Source: Chytriomyces cf. hyalinus JEL632
Lineage: Eukaryota > Chytridiomycota > Chytridiomycetes > Chytridiales > Chytriomycetaceae
Direction: 5' to 3'
Assembly (NCBI GenBank): GCA_025435555.1
Contig: JAIWWG010000040.1
Location: forward strand, 124,001 to 188,000
Length of the DNA stretch: 64,000 nt
The position numbers were made by a program, and so were the translations under genes. The notes beneath the pieces were generated by a model. That model was given only the letters and a program-made list of their open reading frames with translations, ran no database searches and was not told the origin of the DNA. How positions within the stretch are numbered: the first letter of the stretch is position 1; every line of letters starts with the position of its first letter. Below are positions 32,024-44,300 of this stretch, piece after piece.

Positions 32024-32780
32024 ATGGAATCATTCACAAACTCAAACTCCACATGGCCAAACCTACGAGGTGCCTCCCTCTTCAGCCGGCTATGTTCTTC
32101 AACCTTCCATAGTTCCTATCGCGAGAGCGCAAGGCTAACACGTGCTTATACAGGATCTATCGCCACCAACGTGATTGTCCTCTCTCTAATGCGCTTCGGA
32201 CTTGGCCTCATGCCGGGAATGACGGCGGAGGCTGCATGGACGCTGACATCTTTAGTATATGATACGGTGCGTGCAGCGCATGTTTGTCCGATTCTTTGTG
32301 CTTTGGGTGGAACTGACTGAGTCGTTGATAGGTCACGTTCATCATGTTTCACTGGATTCTGGGCGTGCCGTTTGCGCTGAATCAGGGCGAATTCGAAGAT
32401 CTGACGCTGTGGGAGCAAATGGACAAGGGCGAGCCATTCACACCAGCAAAAAAGTACTTGACCATGATTCCAATCATTCTGTGAGTGTTGTATTTGATGT
32501 GTGTTTATAACGGCTGCTTATTCTGCTGGGTTCTCTGTGCTTTCTTCTCTGGGTAACGCGCGCCAGGTTCCTGCTGGGCACACATTACTCGCACTACAAC
32601 GTGCCCACCTTCACCATCAATCTCGTTGCATTAATTGTTGTGCTCATTCCAAAGTTTCCAGTCATGGTAACCTTGTTTTTCTTGAGTGATGTGTGCTTGT
32701 TTGATTGGTTGACGCTCGTTCCACGTTTGCAGTACAAAGTGCGAATCTTTGGCATCAACGAGAAGTCAAACACGGATTAA
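32024..32780 (+). CDS. ORMDL family protein (Orm1/2)
   Basis: ER membrane protein that restrains serine palmitoyltransferase and so tunes sphingolipid synthesis. Exon 1 ends VYDT; exon 2 reads VTFIMFHWILGVPFALNQGE, then DLTLWEQMDKGEPFTPAKKY and LTMIPIIL; exon 3 reads FLLGTHYSHYNVPTFTINLV; exon 4 ends YKVRIFGINEKSNTD. These are hallmark sequences of the family. Three short introns. Four hydrophobic segments fit the known topology. The Ser/Thr-rich N-terminus (residues 2-35) resembles the region phosphorylated in yeast Orm proteins. It is transcribed divergently from IMPase, with about 50 bp between the starts. Confidence 0.95.
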
Positions 32781-32928
32781 AAGGAAATTATTTATCGCTG
32801 AACGTGTTCTTGCGGAATTGGACGACTTTTGATATGATGATAAAACTTGAATAAATACTTGGGGTGAACAGCCAAAACATGCATGCATTTATTGCCCATT
32901 TATTTCCTTGTTATTCTTGCCATGTAAT

Positions 32929-34932
32929 TCACTCAATTCCTTGCTCCTTCAGTCTCGCTAAATCTTCCTTCAACTCATCGTTGCGCGGATCAAGCGCAAT
33001 CGCTTTTTCATAATCCTTCACAGCATCGATCACCCGTCCAAGAAGATTCAACGCCGCCGCGCGTCGAACGAAAACTTTCACTTGTACCGCGTCGTGCGCC
33101 GGTCTCGCAGACATTGCTGCGACTGGGTCTCGGTCGGAAAGAATTTCGTGTTCCTGATTCGTGACTGAGAGTGCGAGAGTGCAGTCTTGGATGCATTCAT
33201 TGTACGCTCCGAGTTTGAGGTGGCAGACGGCGCGATTTGAGAGGCATCTGATGTGTGATTGTTGTTCAGATTCGGCACTCAATTTTTGAACAAAGATTCT
33301 TACGACGAGAATTGTGGATCCAGATCCAGTGCAGCAGTGTAAGCTTTGGAAGAGCAGATAATGATCAGCGCTAGGGAAACCAAGCAGAGAAATCTCTAGT
33401 TCACCATTTATGGCGCCCTGATAGTTTCCAGTTTTGAAGAATGCGTTTCCCTTGTCCTTCAAGAAGATTGCTATCATACCAGCAAAGCTCTCAAGAGTCA
33501 GCGTCAGCGCCTGAAGCATTCAAAGATCAACTCACGGTTCTTTTCATCAACCGATAAAGGATCAAACAAATTGTCGCGTCGAGATTTCGCATCTTTTTCG
33601 TACGCTTGATTGATGCGGTGTACCCACTTGACTGTGTTTTTGGATTATGTGAGTGAGAAAGCAATACACAGGACTCATGGGAAGAAGACAAACCGTCTTC
33701 GCTCTCGCGCGCCGTCGAAGTCGGGATCAAGCCACGACTTGTGAATGTAAAGTTGATGGTCCCAGTTTCTCGCGGTTGAGGTTTCGATCCTTTCAGTTCT
33801 GCGTTTGTTTTGGATGTGCGTGTCAGTTTTGAATTTGAAAGGCCCCAGAAAATGCGCTCTCAACTGTCCATCTCCTTCCGCACTTTTGCCTTGATTGCTT
33901 CCATATCAATGCCGTCATCGTCGCTTTCTTCTTCAATTGCTTCAACAGGGATTTGCGTGTTTGATTCGTTGATTTCTTCTTCGACTGCAGAAATGCGCTA
34001 AGTATTTACTGCAAGTGCTGCAAAACATTAGCGAACCTTTGTCCGTGTCGAAAATGGCCGAGTCCACTTTCGAGACATTCGAAATCGCTTTGGATGAAAC
34101 AGTCCTCTCAGCATTCCGCACTGGCGTTGCTTCAATAGACTTTTTCGAAGCCATGGCATCTTTCCATTGCTGGATCCCTTCCTATGAACGAATGCAAGTA
34201 AGCGCAGCTCAACCACCACACAACATCATCAGAATTCACTCACCTCAGCAGCTCGCTGCTCCTCCAAACGCGCGTGTTCAAATTTGGCCTTTTCAGCACG
34301 TTCCACGTTCAATTGTTCCTGAATCAGTCGGTAATGTTCTTCCCGCTTCTTGATTGCCTTTTCTTTCTTTTGCTGCGTTTTTTATGAATGAGGGAGAGAG
34401 TATCAGCAACTGCAGTAAACTATGAAAAAAGAGCTTGAAACCTTTTCGACGCGTTCGTGATCTCGCTTGAACGCGTCTGCTCGACGTGTTTTCATCTCCT
34501 CCGCTGAGAGTTCACCATCATCCGGTTTCAAAGACCCCCACAATTTGTCTTCAACCTGGATACATCAAAGAGTGGTCAAAGTATCGTTGCGCGTGAGTGG
34601 CACGGTTATCGATAAAACAAAACAAACGCGCACCTTTCTGAGATTGAATTTAACACATCCATCACCAACCACAGCTTCAGAATCTTCAGTATCGACTTGA
34701 TGCAAGAGATCGGCTTCATAGAAAAAGGGCGGAAAGTTGATTTTGATGTACGAGTCGTTTGCTGTGTTTTGTTGGCGCAGATGAGCTGCCTATGCAATGC
34801 ATGTATACGTGAGGGCAGAGAGTGGGTACCGTAGATGTCTGCCTTGGATGAGTGCACTCCGTTGAGAGGCACCGAAACAAAAACGCGTTCGGCTGTTTCC
34901 GTGAAGTCCTCTGTTTTGACCACAAGCGGCAT
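32929..34932 (-). CDS. DNAAF4: Axonemal dynein assembly factor 4 (DNAAF4/DYX1C1)
   Basis: Cytoplasmic co-chaperone that preassembles axonemal dynein arms, needed for motile cilia and flagella. The N-terminal CS domain reads MPLVVKTEDF, RVFVSVPLNGV, then YIKINFPPFFYEADLLHQVD and VGDGCVKFNLRK. A charged coiled-coil middle follows (KKEKAIKKREEHYRLIQEQL). Next comes TINFTFTSRGLIPT followed by ARESEDGL, the family's linker. The C-terminal TPR domain begins LKDKGNAFFKTGNYQGAING and includes SNRAVCHLKLGAYNECIQDC, KVFVRRAAALNLLGRVIDAV and IALDPRNDELKEDLARL. About seven introns. This gene is the best evidence for flagellated cells in the source organism. Confidence 0.92.
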
Positions 34933-34961
34933 TATTTAACTGTAAATTTGAATAAAAACCA

Positions 34962-35758
34962 ATGTCAAAGCCAGACGAAGTTCTCGATGACGACGAAGCT
35001 GTGCCGTTCCTTCTCGATCTTCAAACGACTTCCACGGCGCAAGAAAGAGAGGTTTGTACGTGCGTTGATGGGAAGGGTTTGTTGTTGATGAAACCGTCTG
35101 TTCCAGATCTTGAAGAGCGAACACTCGCGACAGCTCGCAATGGATGGTATCGCCCTTCCTCAAACAAGTTTCGATCTCGCGTACTCGTTTGGTACTTATT
35201 ATTGATCAAGGCATTGGCATCTCCAGCACTGTCTTACCTCTTATTCTCATGGTCAACAGTACGAAGCCCTCACAAAAGAGACCAGGAACAAAGTCTACCG
35301 ATACTATTAGGTGTGTGCTAGCAATCGCTCATCTGTCGTCTATGTTTTAACCTTCTTCTTTACCCGCGAACATTGGTGCTCTGTAATCCATCTGCTTCCC
35401 TGAACAAGAACTCTTGAGCGAACACCCTTCCCGATCTCGCGACTGCCTCTTTTACCTAGCTCTCGCGAACTTTAAACTAAAACGATACGCCGAATCGCGC
35501 AAATTCAACAACCAATTATTACGATTGGAACCGCAAAATGCGCAAAGTCGGCAACTTCGCAGCGTGATTGAATTTCAAGTGCGGAAAGATGGGCTTGCGG
35601 GGATGGCGATTGTAGGGACTCTTGTGGGATCTTGTGTGGGGTTGGCGTGTGTGATTGCGGTTGTGCGGTACGTTCAAGTTGAAGGCAGGGAGAGGGCTGT
35701 GTTGGCGGTGTGGATGGTTGGAGAGAAGTTGATGAAGCGGTTTGGCTGGAAAGGGTGA
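34962..35758 (+). CDS. FIS1: Mitochondrial/peroxisomal fission protein FIS1, paralogue a
   Basis: Tail-anchored adaptor with two TPR-like repeats on the outer mitochondrial membrane, recruiting the dynamin fission machinery. Exon 1 encodes EAVPFLLDLQTTSTAQERE. Middle exons include ALPQTSFDLAYSF. The main exon reads SRDCLFYLALANFKLKRYAE and NNQLLRLEPQNAQSRQLRSV, then KDGLAGMAIVGTLVGSCVGL as tail anchor. Unlike typical Fis1, about 30 residues follow the anchor (VEGRERAVLAVWMVGEKLMK), which would face the intermembrane space or form an extra helix. Splicing in the middle (35190-35410) is not fully resolved. It is 30 bp from DNAAF4, divergently. Confidence 0.85.
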
Positions 35759-35855
35759 GAAAGGGCCCACGTCACGTTGGAGACACAGAGTTATGATTCG
35801 TTAAAAAATAATCTCTAAATATTAATATATCCCTGATAAATCCACACGAGAAAAC

Positions 35856-36526
35856 ATGACCACCAGCTCTGACGAGAAACTGCCGTTCCTGATGGACCTG
35901 CAGACAAACTCGAAAGCAGATGAAATCCAGGTCCGTAACAAACTGCGAATTCGCTTCTTAATCTGATCGCAACTCAACTATTTCCCAATACAACTCAGGC
36001 GCTCCGCGCCGAGTTCGAGAAGCAGAGCGCACCTGGAAACCGCGTCATTCCTCAGACAAAGTTTGATCTTGCGTACACCCTCAGTTGAGTTTACATGGAC
36101 TCTCATCTATCTCTGATACTGACAACACCTTCAGTCAAAAGCTCTTTCAAGAAGGACCAAGAGGAGGGCCTCAAGCTGCTTCATGGTACATGAATCTATC
36201 CCTTTTGATTGAAATCGGGATCTCGATGAAAGGATCTGATGCAACGACAACCCCCAGAGCTCTACAAGGAGCATCCCGCCCGTCGCAGAGAGTGTCTCTA
36301 TTACCTTTCCATCGGCAACTACAAACTGGCCCAATACGTCGAAGCGCGCAAGTTCAATGAAATTCTACTTCAGATGGAACCACGCAATGCCCAGAGTTTG
36401 AGGTTGAGGGATCTCATTGACAGCAAAGTGCGCTCAGATGGAATGATTGGAATCGCGATTGTGGGAGGTCTTGTTGCGTCTGTTGTTGCGGTGGGTTTTG
36501 CAATGCTCGGGGGCAAAAGAAAGTGA
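35856..36526 (+). CDS. FIS1: FIS1, paralogue b
   Basis: Tandem second FIS1 gene, 97 bp after the first. Exon 1 reads SDEKLPFLMDLQTNSKADEI; exon 2 ALRAEFEKQSAPGNRVIPQT, then KFDLAYTL. The last exon reads HPARRRECLYYLSIGNYKLA and ARKFNEILLQMEPRNAQSLR, then DGMIGIAIVGGLVASVVAVG, ending GGKRK. The short basic tail after the anchor is the normal FIS1 form, so b looks like the conserved copy and a the derived one. The small exon around 36140-36190 (VKSSFKKDQEEGLKLL) is supported by similarity to the family's central helix. Confidence 0.88.
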
Positions 36527-36575
36527 TTGAGTTCCCCAATAAAAGCCTCTTATTTCATGCGCGCATTCTCTCGTT

Positions 36576-39474
36576 TCAAAACCTTTTTGGTAATGGCTTT
36601 TCATCTTCCCTTTCTTCTTCGTCGCTGTCTTCTTCGTCTTGATCGCTTTCTTCGTCATCGTCCTCTCCGCTGTCTTCTTCATCGTCATCATCGTCTACTA
36701 TAAGCGAGCAGTTAGTCCAACAACACCACCATCGACACATTAAACGAGACCTTCTTCTTCGCTCTCCTCTTCTTCGCTACTTTCCAAAAAGTTGTTCAAG
36801 TCGGAATAGCTCTTCTTTGGTGGAACCCCACCACCACTGCTCGCTCCAAACGCGCTGCGTAATTGCGCATTCGAACTCTTGCTCTTAACATCTTGATCTC
36901 TGGCGCTGACACTGCGTACTGGCGCGACCCATGTGCCATTCACAGCCGTATCAGGGGTATTGCGCATTGCGGCTCCTTTGGGGGTCGCGCTCCATGGGGG
37001 TAGCGGGGCGTAGCCTTTCACGGCAACGTTGAATGAGTGACTGAGACTTCCCAATGTGAAGCGCGTTTGGCCAGCTGTATCATTTAAACAGATAACAGCA
37101 TTAGATACCATTTCACTCGACACAATACAAAAAGCACGTACCCTTGATTTCAACATTCGGCGCAACTTTGGGTGCCAAAAGAATCCCCTTAAGCCGCTCT
37201 TTAAACAACCCAACACCTCCAACATCATCCTTATCGGCAAGCGCCACAAGCCGTGCCAAAAACCGCGCCCGATCACGTACATCGAAACTCGCATCAAACC
37301 GTGCAAGTTCAATCACGTGATCAAACAAACTCCGAACTATCGCCCCGGCACGCGCGTCGGGAACATTTGCGCCAAGACTTACGAGTTTTGCGCCGAGCGT
37401 CAGGATTTGCAGTTTGACGATTGGTGCGGATTCGTTGTTAAAGTTTTTGACGGATTGGCGGAATGCGTCTTGTCCGATTTTGGGAACGTGTTCAGAGTTT
37501 TGGCCAATCAGCCAGAGGATAGAAGCGCGAGCTTGTGGGGCGGAGATGCTGTTGAGGCTGCGCGCCAATGTGATGATGAGATTGGTGTTCTTGGCAGTGC
37601 TCGTTTGCAGCAAAAGACGTGTCACAATCACTGCCTCAGACACAATTATGTCTTTTTGGTCGATGGAGTCAGAATACGGATCTTATAAGTCGGAAAAATG
37701 ACACGAACCTTGGTCAGACTGAATGAGACCCATCAAACAACCGAGACATTCTCCCGCCACATTAGGAACTTTTGTACACACAACTCCCATCAGTTTGACA
37801 CACTTGACAACAAGTCCCAAATGCCAACTACGACACAACCCAGCCAATTCCTTCACAATGACACTCGCATTCGTTTCGCACGCGAGTAACCCAAGAATTT
37901 CAAGTTTCAAGTCCTTGACGAACGAAGCGTCATCGTAAAAGATGAAAAAATTTCGCGCGTATGGTTGAAGTAGAGTCGGGTAGACTGCGGCGATTGTTGC
38001 CAAATTTTGTAGGACAAAGTACTGATGTTCGGCGTTTGTAGTGGCAAGAAGTCTCAATAATGCAGCGACGGATTTTGGAATGGTGGATGGAGGTGCGGAA
38101 TGGATCAGCAATCTTGACGCTGCAAGCACGACCTGTGTATGCGGGGGGTCAGAATCAGAATTATTGGCAGTCAAAGGAAACTGAAAAAAATACCGAGGGA
38201 TTGCGATTTTGAAGAAGAGGAACAACCGACTGAATCAAGAGAGCATGGTCTGGGTCTAAATCTCCGCCAGATGGATCCGTAAAAAACTGCCTCGCGTATC
38301 TAATCATGAGCCCAAGGATATCAATTTGCGCCCACTCATCGGCATCAATCAAAAGAGTGCACAGTTTTCTGAAATGTTTGTGCACAATATCGAATCGATC
38401 AGGGCAAATAACGTTCATGCTTAGAATTGCAGAGCCAAGAACGAGTGTGGACACGTCGCGAAGAAGGAGCTCGATCAGTTCAATCAAACTCTCCAGCGAC
38501 GCTGGATCCAGGCTGAATGGGTACAAAGATGAGATGATACTGCATGAAATATACCGCGAAACTCTGCTAAGCACCTGTAAAGCTTTGGGATTGCATTCGC
38601 TGCAGCCTTTCGCACATAGGGTGACATGTCTCCAGCGCATTTCTTCAAAGCCATCATGACTGCACAATTGCAAGTTGAGCATCAGCAGTTGCGACGAGTT
38701 TATAGTCAAGAAAAACGGCACTTACTCAGTGGTGCAATCATTTCAACTGTACAGTACGATCAGTTAGAAACCAACCCAACCACTCCATCAATCCAATAAT
38801 ACCTTTAATACTCGACATGACGCGCAAAGCCATCGCACGAATCATTGGGTTCCTATCCATCAAATCCCGTTGGAAAGTGTTGATGGACAGCAACGAAAGA
38901 TCCGGCTCCAATTCGGCATAGCGCAACAAGTAAATGTAGACCAATTTGCGGACTTCGAACGAACTCGATGCAACGTTTTTAACAACGTCTGGTAAGAATT
39001 GTCATATTAGCCTGCTTTTCGCTTTGTTTTTGTGTTGATGTTGATGCACCTGGGAAGAATCCGCGCACGTCTTTCCCCTTCGATATCATCTGCGCAATGG
39101 CGTGAATTCAGTGTACATCGGTGGGAGCGACACGGATCCCCAGGATCGATTCAAGTTACCGCAATCAGTCGCTTGAGAGCCATAATCTTTTCCTGGTCGA
39201 ACTGCAAAGAGCAAGACTTATCAGCCCCTGACTTCGAAGACAACTCTGGTGCCATTGCGTGCTAATCACCTTCGAATCGAGGAGAAAGCGGATGTCGCCG
39301 ACCCTCTCCTCGCATGTTTCGTACAGGTTTCCCATTGTGATCTCCTTGGACATGCTGGACGCCGTTTCCATTGCGGCATTCCCTGTATTTCGCTCTGAGC
39401 TCGAGAACGTGGGACCATTGCGCGTGGGTGGGTGGGTTACCAATCAGGGCGGCCTTTGAGAAGAGGGTGTCCAT
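36576..39474 (-). CDS. APL6: AP-3 adaptor complex beta subunit
   Basis: Large beta-adaptin of the AP-3 coat, which carries cargo from Golgi/endosomes to vacuole or lysosome. The first exon is [12 protein letters not shown]; after a 55-base intron come [20 protein letters not shown] and [14 protein letters not shown]. The trunk reads [56 protein letters not shown], then [20 protein letters not shown]. The AP-3 beta-type [20 protein letters not shown] follows; then a Ser-rich hinge and an acidic tail ([17 protein letters not shown]) ending KPLPKRF. The acidic Ser hinge is the mark of AP-3 beta rather than AP-1/2. About ten introns. The ear domain of animal AP3B is absent, as in fungi. Confidence 0.88.
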
Positions 39475-39535
39475 TTGCTGTGTTCAATTATATTTTGGAT
39501 TTATTTAACTTTTACTGACCCACCAATGTGATTGA

Positions 39536-39612
39536 AGCAAGTACAGGAAACATTTGTTGAGATGAAGTTCGAAAAGAGCGGTTATTTGATCACAGAGAAA
39601 TGCTGTTTGACA
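39536..39612 (+). pseudogene. Duplicated exon fragment of SEC8
   Basis: The sequence matches an internal SEC8 exon and its upstream intron end at about 44578-44680, starting gattgaagcaagt. It encodes ETFVEMKFEK and, after a two-base deletion, ERLFDHREMLFDMRTL, compared with ETFVEMKFKKERSFDHREIL in the intact gene. The inclusion of intron sequence shows DNA-level duplication. The fragment sits just upstream of the AP-3 beta start. Confidence 0.88.
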
Positions 39613-39861
39613 TGAGGACGTTGTTCAGACGCAGTCAAATAAAAAAAAGGAATCCGAGAGGTGCTGCTTCTTCCTGGTTTAAATCTTATGAAGTGACACG
39701 TTCGTTTATTTGCTTTTTCAACGTTTTCTTGATGAGTGTTGTTCATCAGTTCACGTACTTTTTGAGTGCTTTTCTGCTTTTGTGAGGGGAGAGCGACCTA
39801 ACGACGCCGTGGTCACGTCCGAGTGGCCACAGGACCTGTTCCGGACGTTTATGCCCCCGCC

Positions 39862-40422
39862 CTAATCGCTTCTGGAGTCCAGGTAACAGATACGAGTGTC
39901 ACAAGCAGTGGAAATCTTACCGCAGGAGCCTTGGCCGTATTTGCGCCACGAAACTGCGTAAATTGTTGGCCGACTAAGAGCTTTGTGAGGTCCACTCTCA
40001 GTGCTCTGTGCGGTTACGCTAGCTAACATTTGGCCAAACATGTTCATGAGGGCGTCAGACGGCTGCTGGGGTGGGTCTGTGCTTTGCAAACCCTCCAACA
40101 TCATCGCATCAAGCGTTGCAAGAGTGCTATCTGCCTCTGCAATCTGAATCGAGAGATCTTCAATCTCAGCTTGGATGGAAACCATTGCCATTCTGGTTGT
40201 CGGTAAGAAAAACCACGTGAAACACACCAACAAAAAAAAAGAAAGAGGCACAGCCACTTCCCCTGGCATTTGATTCCGCGGCAGTGAGCTCGTTTTATTC
40301 CCACGCTCAACAATACGCCACTCTTTCGACTTCTCATGACGGTGATACATAGGCTTGATCCTCTCCTGCCTCTTGTGCTTCGAAATCTCTTGTTTGGAGC
40401 GAGAGCTAGGAACCATCTTCAA
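39862..40422 (-). CDS. Possible small gene or relic, coiled-coil segment
   Basis: A minus-strand frame is open across this interval. One part (about 40190-40020) looks coding: [20 protein letters not shown], then [12 protein letters not shown], amphipathic and coiled-coil like, preceded by a poly-pyrimidine tract and CAG that would serve as a splice acceptor. The upstream part ([20 protein letters not shown]) is basic. I recognise no family. It lies between the SEC8 fragment and a helicase pseudogene, so it may be a relic too. Confidence 0.3.
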   Translation of the reverse strand: MKMVPSSRSKQEISKHKRQERIKPMYHRHEKSKEWRIVERGNKTSSLPRNQMPGEVAVPLSFFLLVCFTWFFLPTTRMAMVSIQAEIEDLSIQIAEADSTLATLDAMMLEGLQSTDPPQQPSDALMNMFGQMLASVTAQSTESGPHKALSRPTIYAVSWRKYGQGSCGKISTACDTRICYLDSRSD

Positions 40423-40559
40423 CCAAAAGAAATAAACAACAGACTTTTGAAGAATGCTCGTGGAGCCTCAACAACCAATTTTGGCTCAATGCTAATACAA
40501 TCGCGCAGCACCATATTTGCCGAAATTTCGCCTTTGAAACTCAGACACATTGTTATAAA

Positions 40560-40860
40560 CACTCTCCACAGCCGATAACATTTCCCAGGCCCAGTGCTTC
40601 CAGCCCGTCTAGCACGTTGACGCACCTGCGCGCAACTGATGGGAATCACAACCAAATTACCCATACCAAGCTTCAAATCGTACGTGTTTTACTTCACAAA
40701 GCCAGGATCAATTGCATTTATAGATTTTCAATCGTGATACTTGTTTCGGCAACGTTGGTTGCGAGAACTAATTTCGGTTCAAAGATTTTCGATTGCTGTT
40801 CGAGTGCAGAATAGACGGGTAGGAATAATGAGTTCGGGGAGCTTGGTTCCCAGCGCTTTT
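40560..40860 (-). pseudogene. DEAH-box RNA helicase pseudogene fragment
   Basis: Reading leftward: SLFLPVYSALEQQSKIFEP, then LVLATNVAETSITIENL (motif V of DEAH helicases), then IDPGFVK followed by a TAA stop, then [20 protein letters not shown] and [20 protein letters not shown] (motif VI, normally Q-R-x-G-R-A-G-R-T-G). The in-frame stop, loss of spacing after FEP, and change of the motif VI glycine and second arginine (QRARRAGS) show it is dead. The N-terminal ATPase lobe is not found in the window. Confidence 0.85.
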
Positions 40861-41378
40861 CATTCGCCCCGCCAATTTCTTCAGCTCCGGCGAGTTGAAA
40901 AATCTTGAGGTCCAGCACATTTAAGCCGCAGATGCCAATCAAAGCAGCTCGGTCAAGAACAGCAAAATGCCGCCAGGAGGTTCGCTCAAGTGAATTTACA
41001 TGACAGCAATTATGGGTAGTCTGATTCGGGTGCTTTTGCATACAGGGGTTCAACATGGGAGTGTTCGTCCAGGAATTGGGGCAGACTGTTTTTGCCCTCA
41101 GGGTAAATCGGCGCGAGTCCAGATCCGCAGTTGAAAAAGCTAACAGCAGTGAAAGAGAGGGTGGGCACTTGCTTTGTCTGTGGGAGTGGAGAGTGTGTTT
41201 CGTTGGATTGGACTCATGCACCTAAAATCGAACCGCTGGGGTTTAAGGCGAACGAATTTGCTTCAGCAATGAATGCGTCTACGCTCCTGTTTCTTGCAGG
41301 CGGTTCCGCTGTTGCACTCGACGCGCATGATTTATTTACGATTTATTTTAACTTTTACTAAAACCATCAACACACACG
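40861..41378. other. Relic-rich spacer upstream of SEC8
   Basis: About 520 bp. The minus frame continues open to 41221 but loses helicase similarity, and a plus ORF (41131-41361) has a CxxC-like start (CFVCGSGEC) without a domain match. It also holds the SEC8 promoter. Confidence 0.4.
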
Positions 41379-44300
41379 ATGTTCTCCAAAAGCAACCGGG
41401 ACACGCGGGACCGGGAAAAGGAGCGCGACAAGGATTCGAGCCGAGACAGGGAAAAGGACCGAAAGTCGCGTCGCGCGTCAGACTCTGTCAAGGAGCGGGA
41501 CGACGCCCAAAACAACGCTGCGGCAAACAACTCTCTTAAACCAGTTTCCGAAGATGACCTGGCAGACACGAAACTCGGCAAGTTTTCTGGACAGCGGTCG
41601 AATGAATCGGACACTTCTCTGCCGAAGGAGGTCACCTCCGTCATGGACGCTGTCAGGGTCAACTGGGACTTTATGTCGAACATCAACGTGAGATGCATCT
41701 CATTTTATTACTCTCGCGTTTTAAAACAATGCCCGAATCCAGTTCAATCCAGTGCCGCATGCACTCTCGCTGCTCGACTCCACCGCAAACGGACTGGACA
41801 TTAAAAAGTTTTACGCAATGCACGAGCGCTTGGAAGCCGTGATGGACATTATCGTAAACGGTAGCTGTGATCACTGTTGATTCGGAGAAAGTTGACGCGC
41901 TTATTCGAATTGGGCAGATTACCACCAGGCCTTCAACGACAGCATCCAAACATTCAGCACGGTCATGGAGAACATCTCAGGTCTGACTGTCTCTCGGCAG
42001 CTTATATAAATTGATGATTCTTGCATCCAGATTCGCAAAAGAGGGTCAGCGAGATGAAGTCAGAGCTGGAATGGTGCAAGGAACTGCTGCAGAGCAAAAA
42101 GTTCGACATATTCCCGCTGTGGGTGAAGAGCATCCAATACAAGGAGATGATCAGCATTCTGGAAACCATGTAAGCAGCGGTGGTGGCGGTGTGTTGACGT
42201 GCTGACGTTCATGCCCCCACAGCGAAACTCTGCAGGGTGTCCCTGACAAGATCGAATCGCTGATATCCGGAAAATACTTTTACCTGGCTGTAACTTGTCT
42301 CATGGAGTCGCTTGCTACTCTAAGCTCGCCTGAATATGTGGATATTGGCGCGCTGTTCAACATTCGCTCGCATCTGGAGGAAGTGAAAGAGGTTTGCACG
42401 TTCTTGATAGCATGGCTCCAGCATTCAACAACATCAATGCCACCAGAACCTGCACGAAACCTTGATTGACGAACTCAACAGCCACATTTATCTGAAAAGC
42501 TCACACAGTCTTGATCGAATGAAAGTCCAAGTCAGCGACGTGGACGCGGCTGCGGCAGAGTACTCTTATCGAAGCTCAGATGCGAGTGAGTTTCCATCAT
42601 TTTTTCGTTGTTGCGTTGAAACAGCTGAGGGACATTTCTTTCGCAGGACTCGCAAATTCGTCAAACACATCGCTGCACTCGACAAAGACAACCGCACATG
42701 TATGCAATGGGCAGCTCCACACGCAAGCAAATACTAACGCAGAAATGACAGGCATTCCACGAAGATCTGGACTTGAACCCAGAGCAGGATTCGTTCCATT
42801 ACATGAGCATCATTGTGGAGTGCCTGCACATAATCGGACGCCTGCCGGAAGCAGTGGAGGTACTTGAATAAGATACTATCAGAGCGCGCATTTACTCCCC
42901 GAAACATCAGATTCTCAAAGATAGGCTGTCGGTGGAGTTCTTTTACACAGTCGAACGAACGATCCAAGAAACAGACCAGCAGAAGGGCCATCGCTGCGGC
43001 GAAAAGAGCGGCAGTTCACGAGCGCAAGATCTCGTCGGGCTCTCTGAAAGGATCGAGGACGCATATGTGTTACGCGACCTTCTGTGCTGTCTGTTTGAAA
43101 AGATGGAGTGCATCATTGTGGCGCATCAGTATGTCCATAAGCTGTGTGAGAATCGGGTAACTACTTATTTTTTGACCACACTTGCTTGTATATATTCTTA
43201 ACCTCGCTCTCTGTTTGATGCTTCCTTGCCAGATTGGAGAGTACGTGGACCCAGTTGAATGTGAGTGTGACTGCGAACCCCCGCTCCGCTAATTCTCCGA
43301 ATCAGTGTATTCTATTCAAGAAGTCTGGAGCACAGTTCAGAACGAAGTGAGTCTATTTTGCACTGTCTTCCCACCTCGTTAACATCCACTTTCATTTTCC
43401 AGGTCAAGTCCCTCCTCTATGACTACTTGACCCGTACCTCACTGACAACGGACTTTGAATCTGCGATCGTTTCAATGAATGACGTTCTCAAAGAAAAGAG
43501 ATCGTACAAGGGAAAAGACCAAGGAAAAAAGGTACCCTCCGTGTCATCTACTGTGTCTCGTCGTCCCCTCTAAACCCATTCAACTCCAGCAACTCTTCAA
43601 ACTGTCCACAGCTCCAAACGCGGAAATGACAGCAGCATACATGAAGCTGCAAGGAGTACAAGAACTGCAAGCATTCTCCAATGCGACTATTGCTGTGACT
43701 GATGAGCACTCACTCTCTTCAGCTGGTATCGTGGACAAGTACGCAAACGCTGTCACCGCAGGCCATCGTTTGCTCATCAGTCCCGATCCATACAATGTGC
43801 TGATTGCGTTCAAACCCACAATGAATTTTGTGCAAAAGATTGAGTATATGATTTCGCACCAGTTGAGTCACATTCGTGATATTATCCTCCAGCCAAATGC
43901 GCTAACGTGCCATCATGTTTAGGACCGGGAAGTTCACAATATTTTTGGATGATTTCATTTTGAGTGTGTTTTTGCCATCGATGGAAGAGCGCGTGTTGGA
44001 GTATTTTCATGGATTTGTGAACGGTGAAGATTGTTTCTCGCCCAGGTGCGGTACCCTCTTGTTTAATTCTTTGGAAAATAGGAAGCGAAGCATTTGTCAC
44101 TGATTACAACCAAGACCTCGCCCAAATGCCGCTCGTGAAGGTGAAACAGCCATAAAACTAGTGCCCATCCTCTAACCCACTGTCCAGAGTGTTGTTGCCC
44201 TCACAGTCCTCATTCAAGCCATGTGCAGGACCTTGTTCATTATGCCCGTACACCAAATTGAATTTATCCGAATGATTGAGATGGTCCTTGTCAAGTACTA

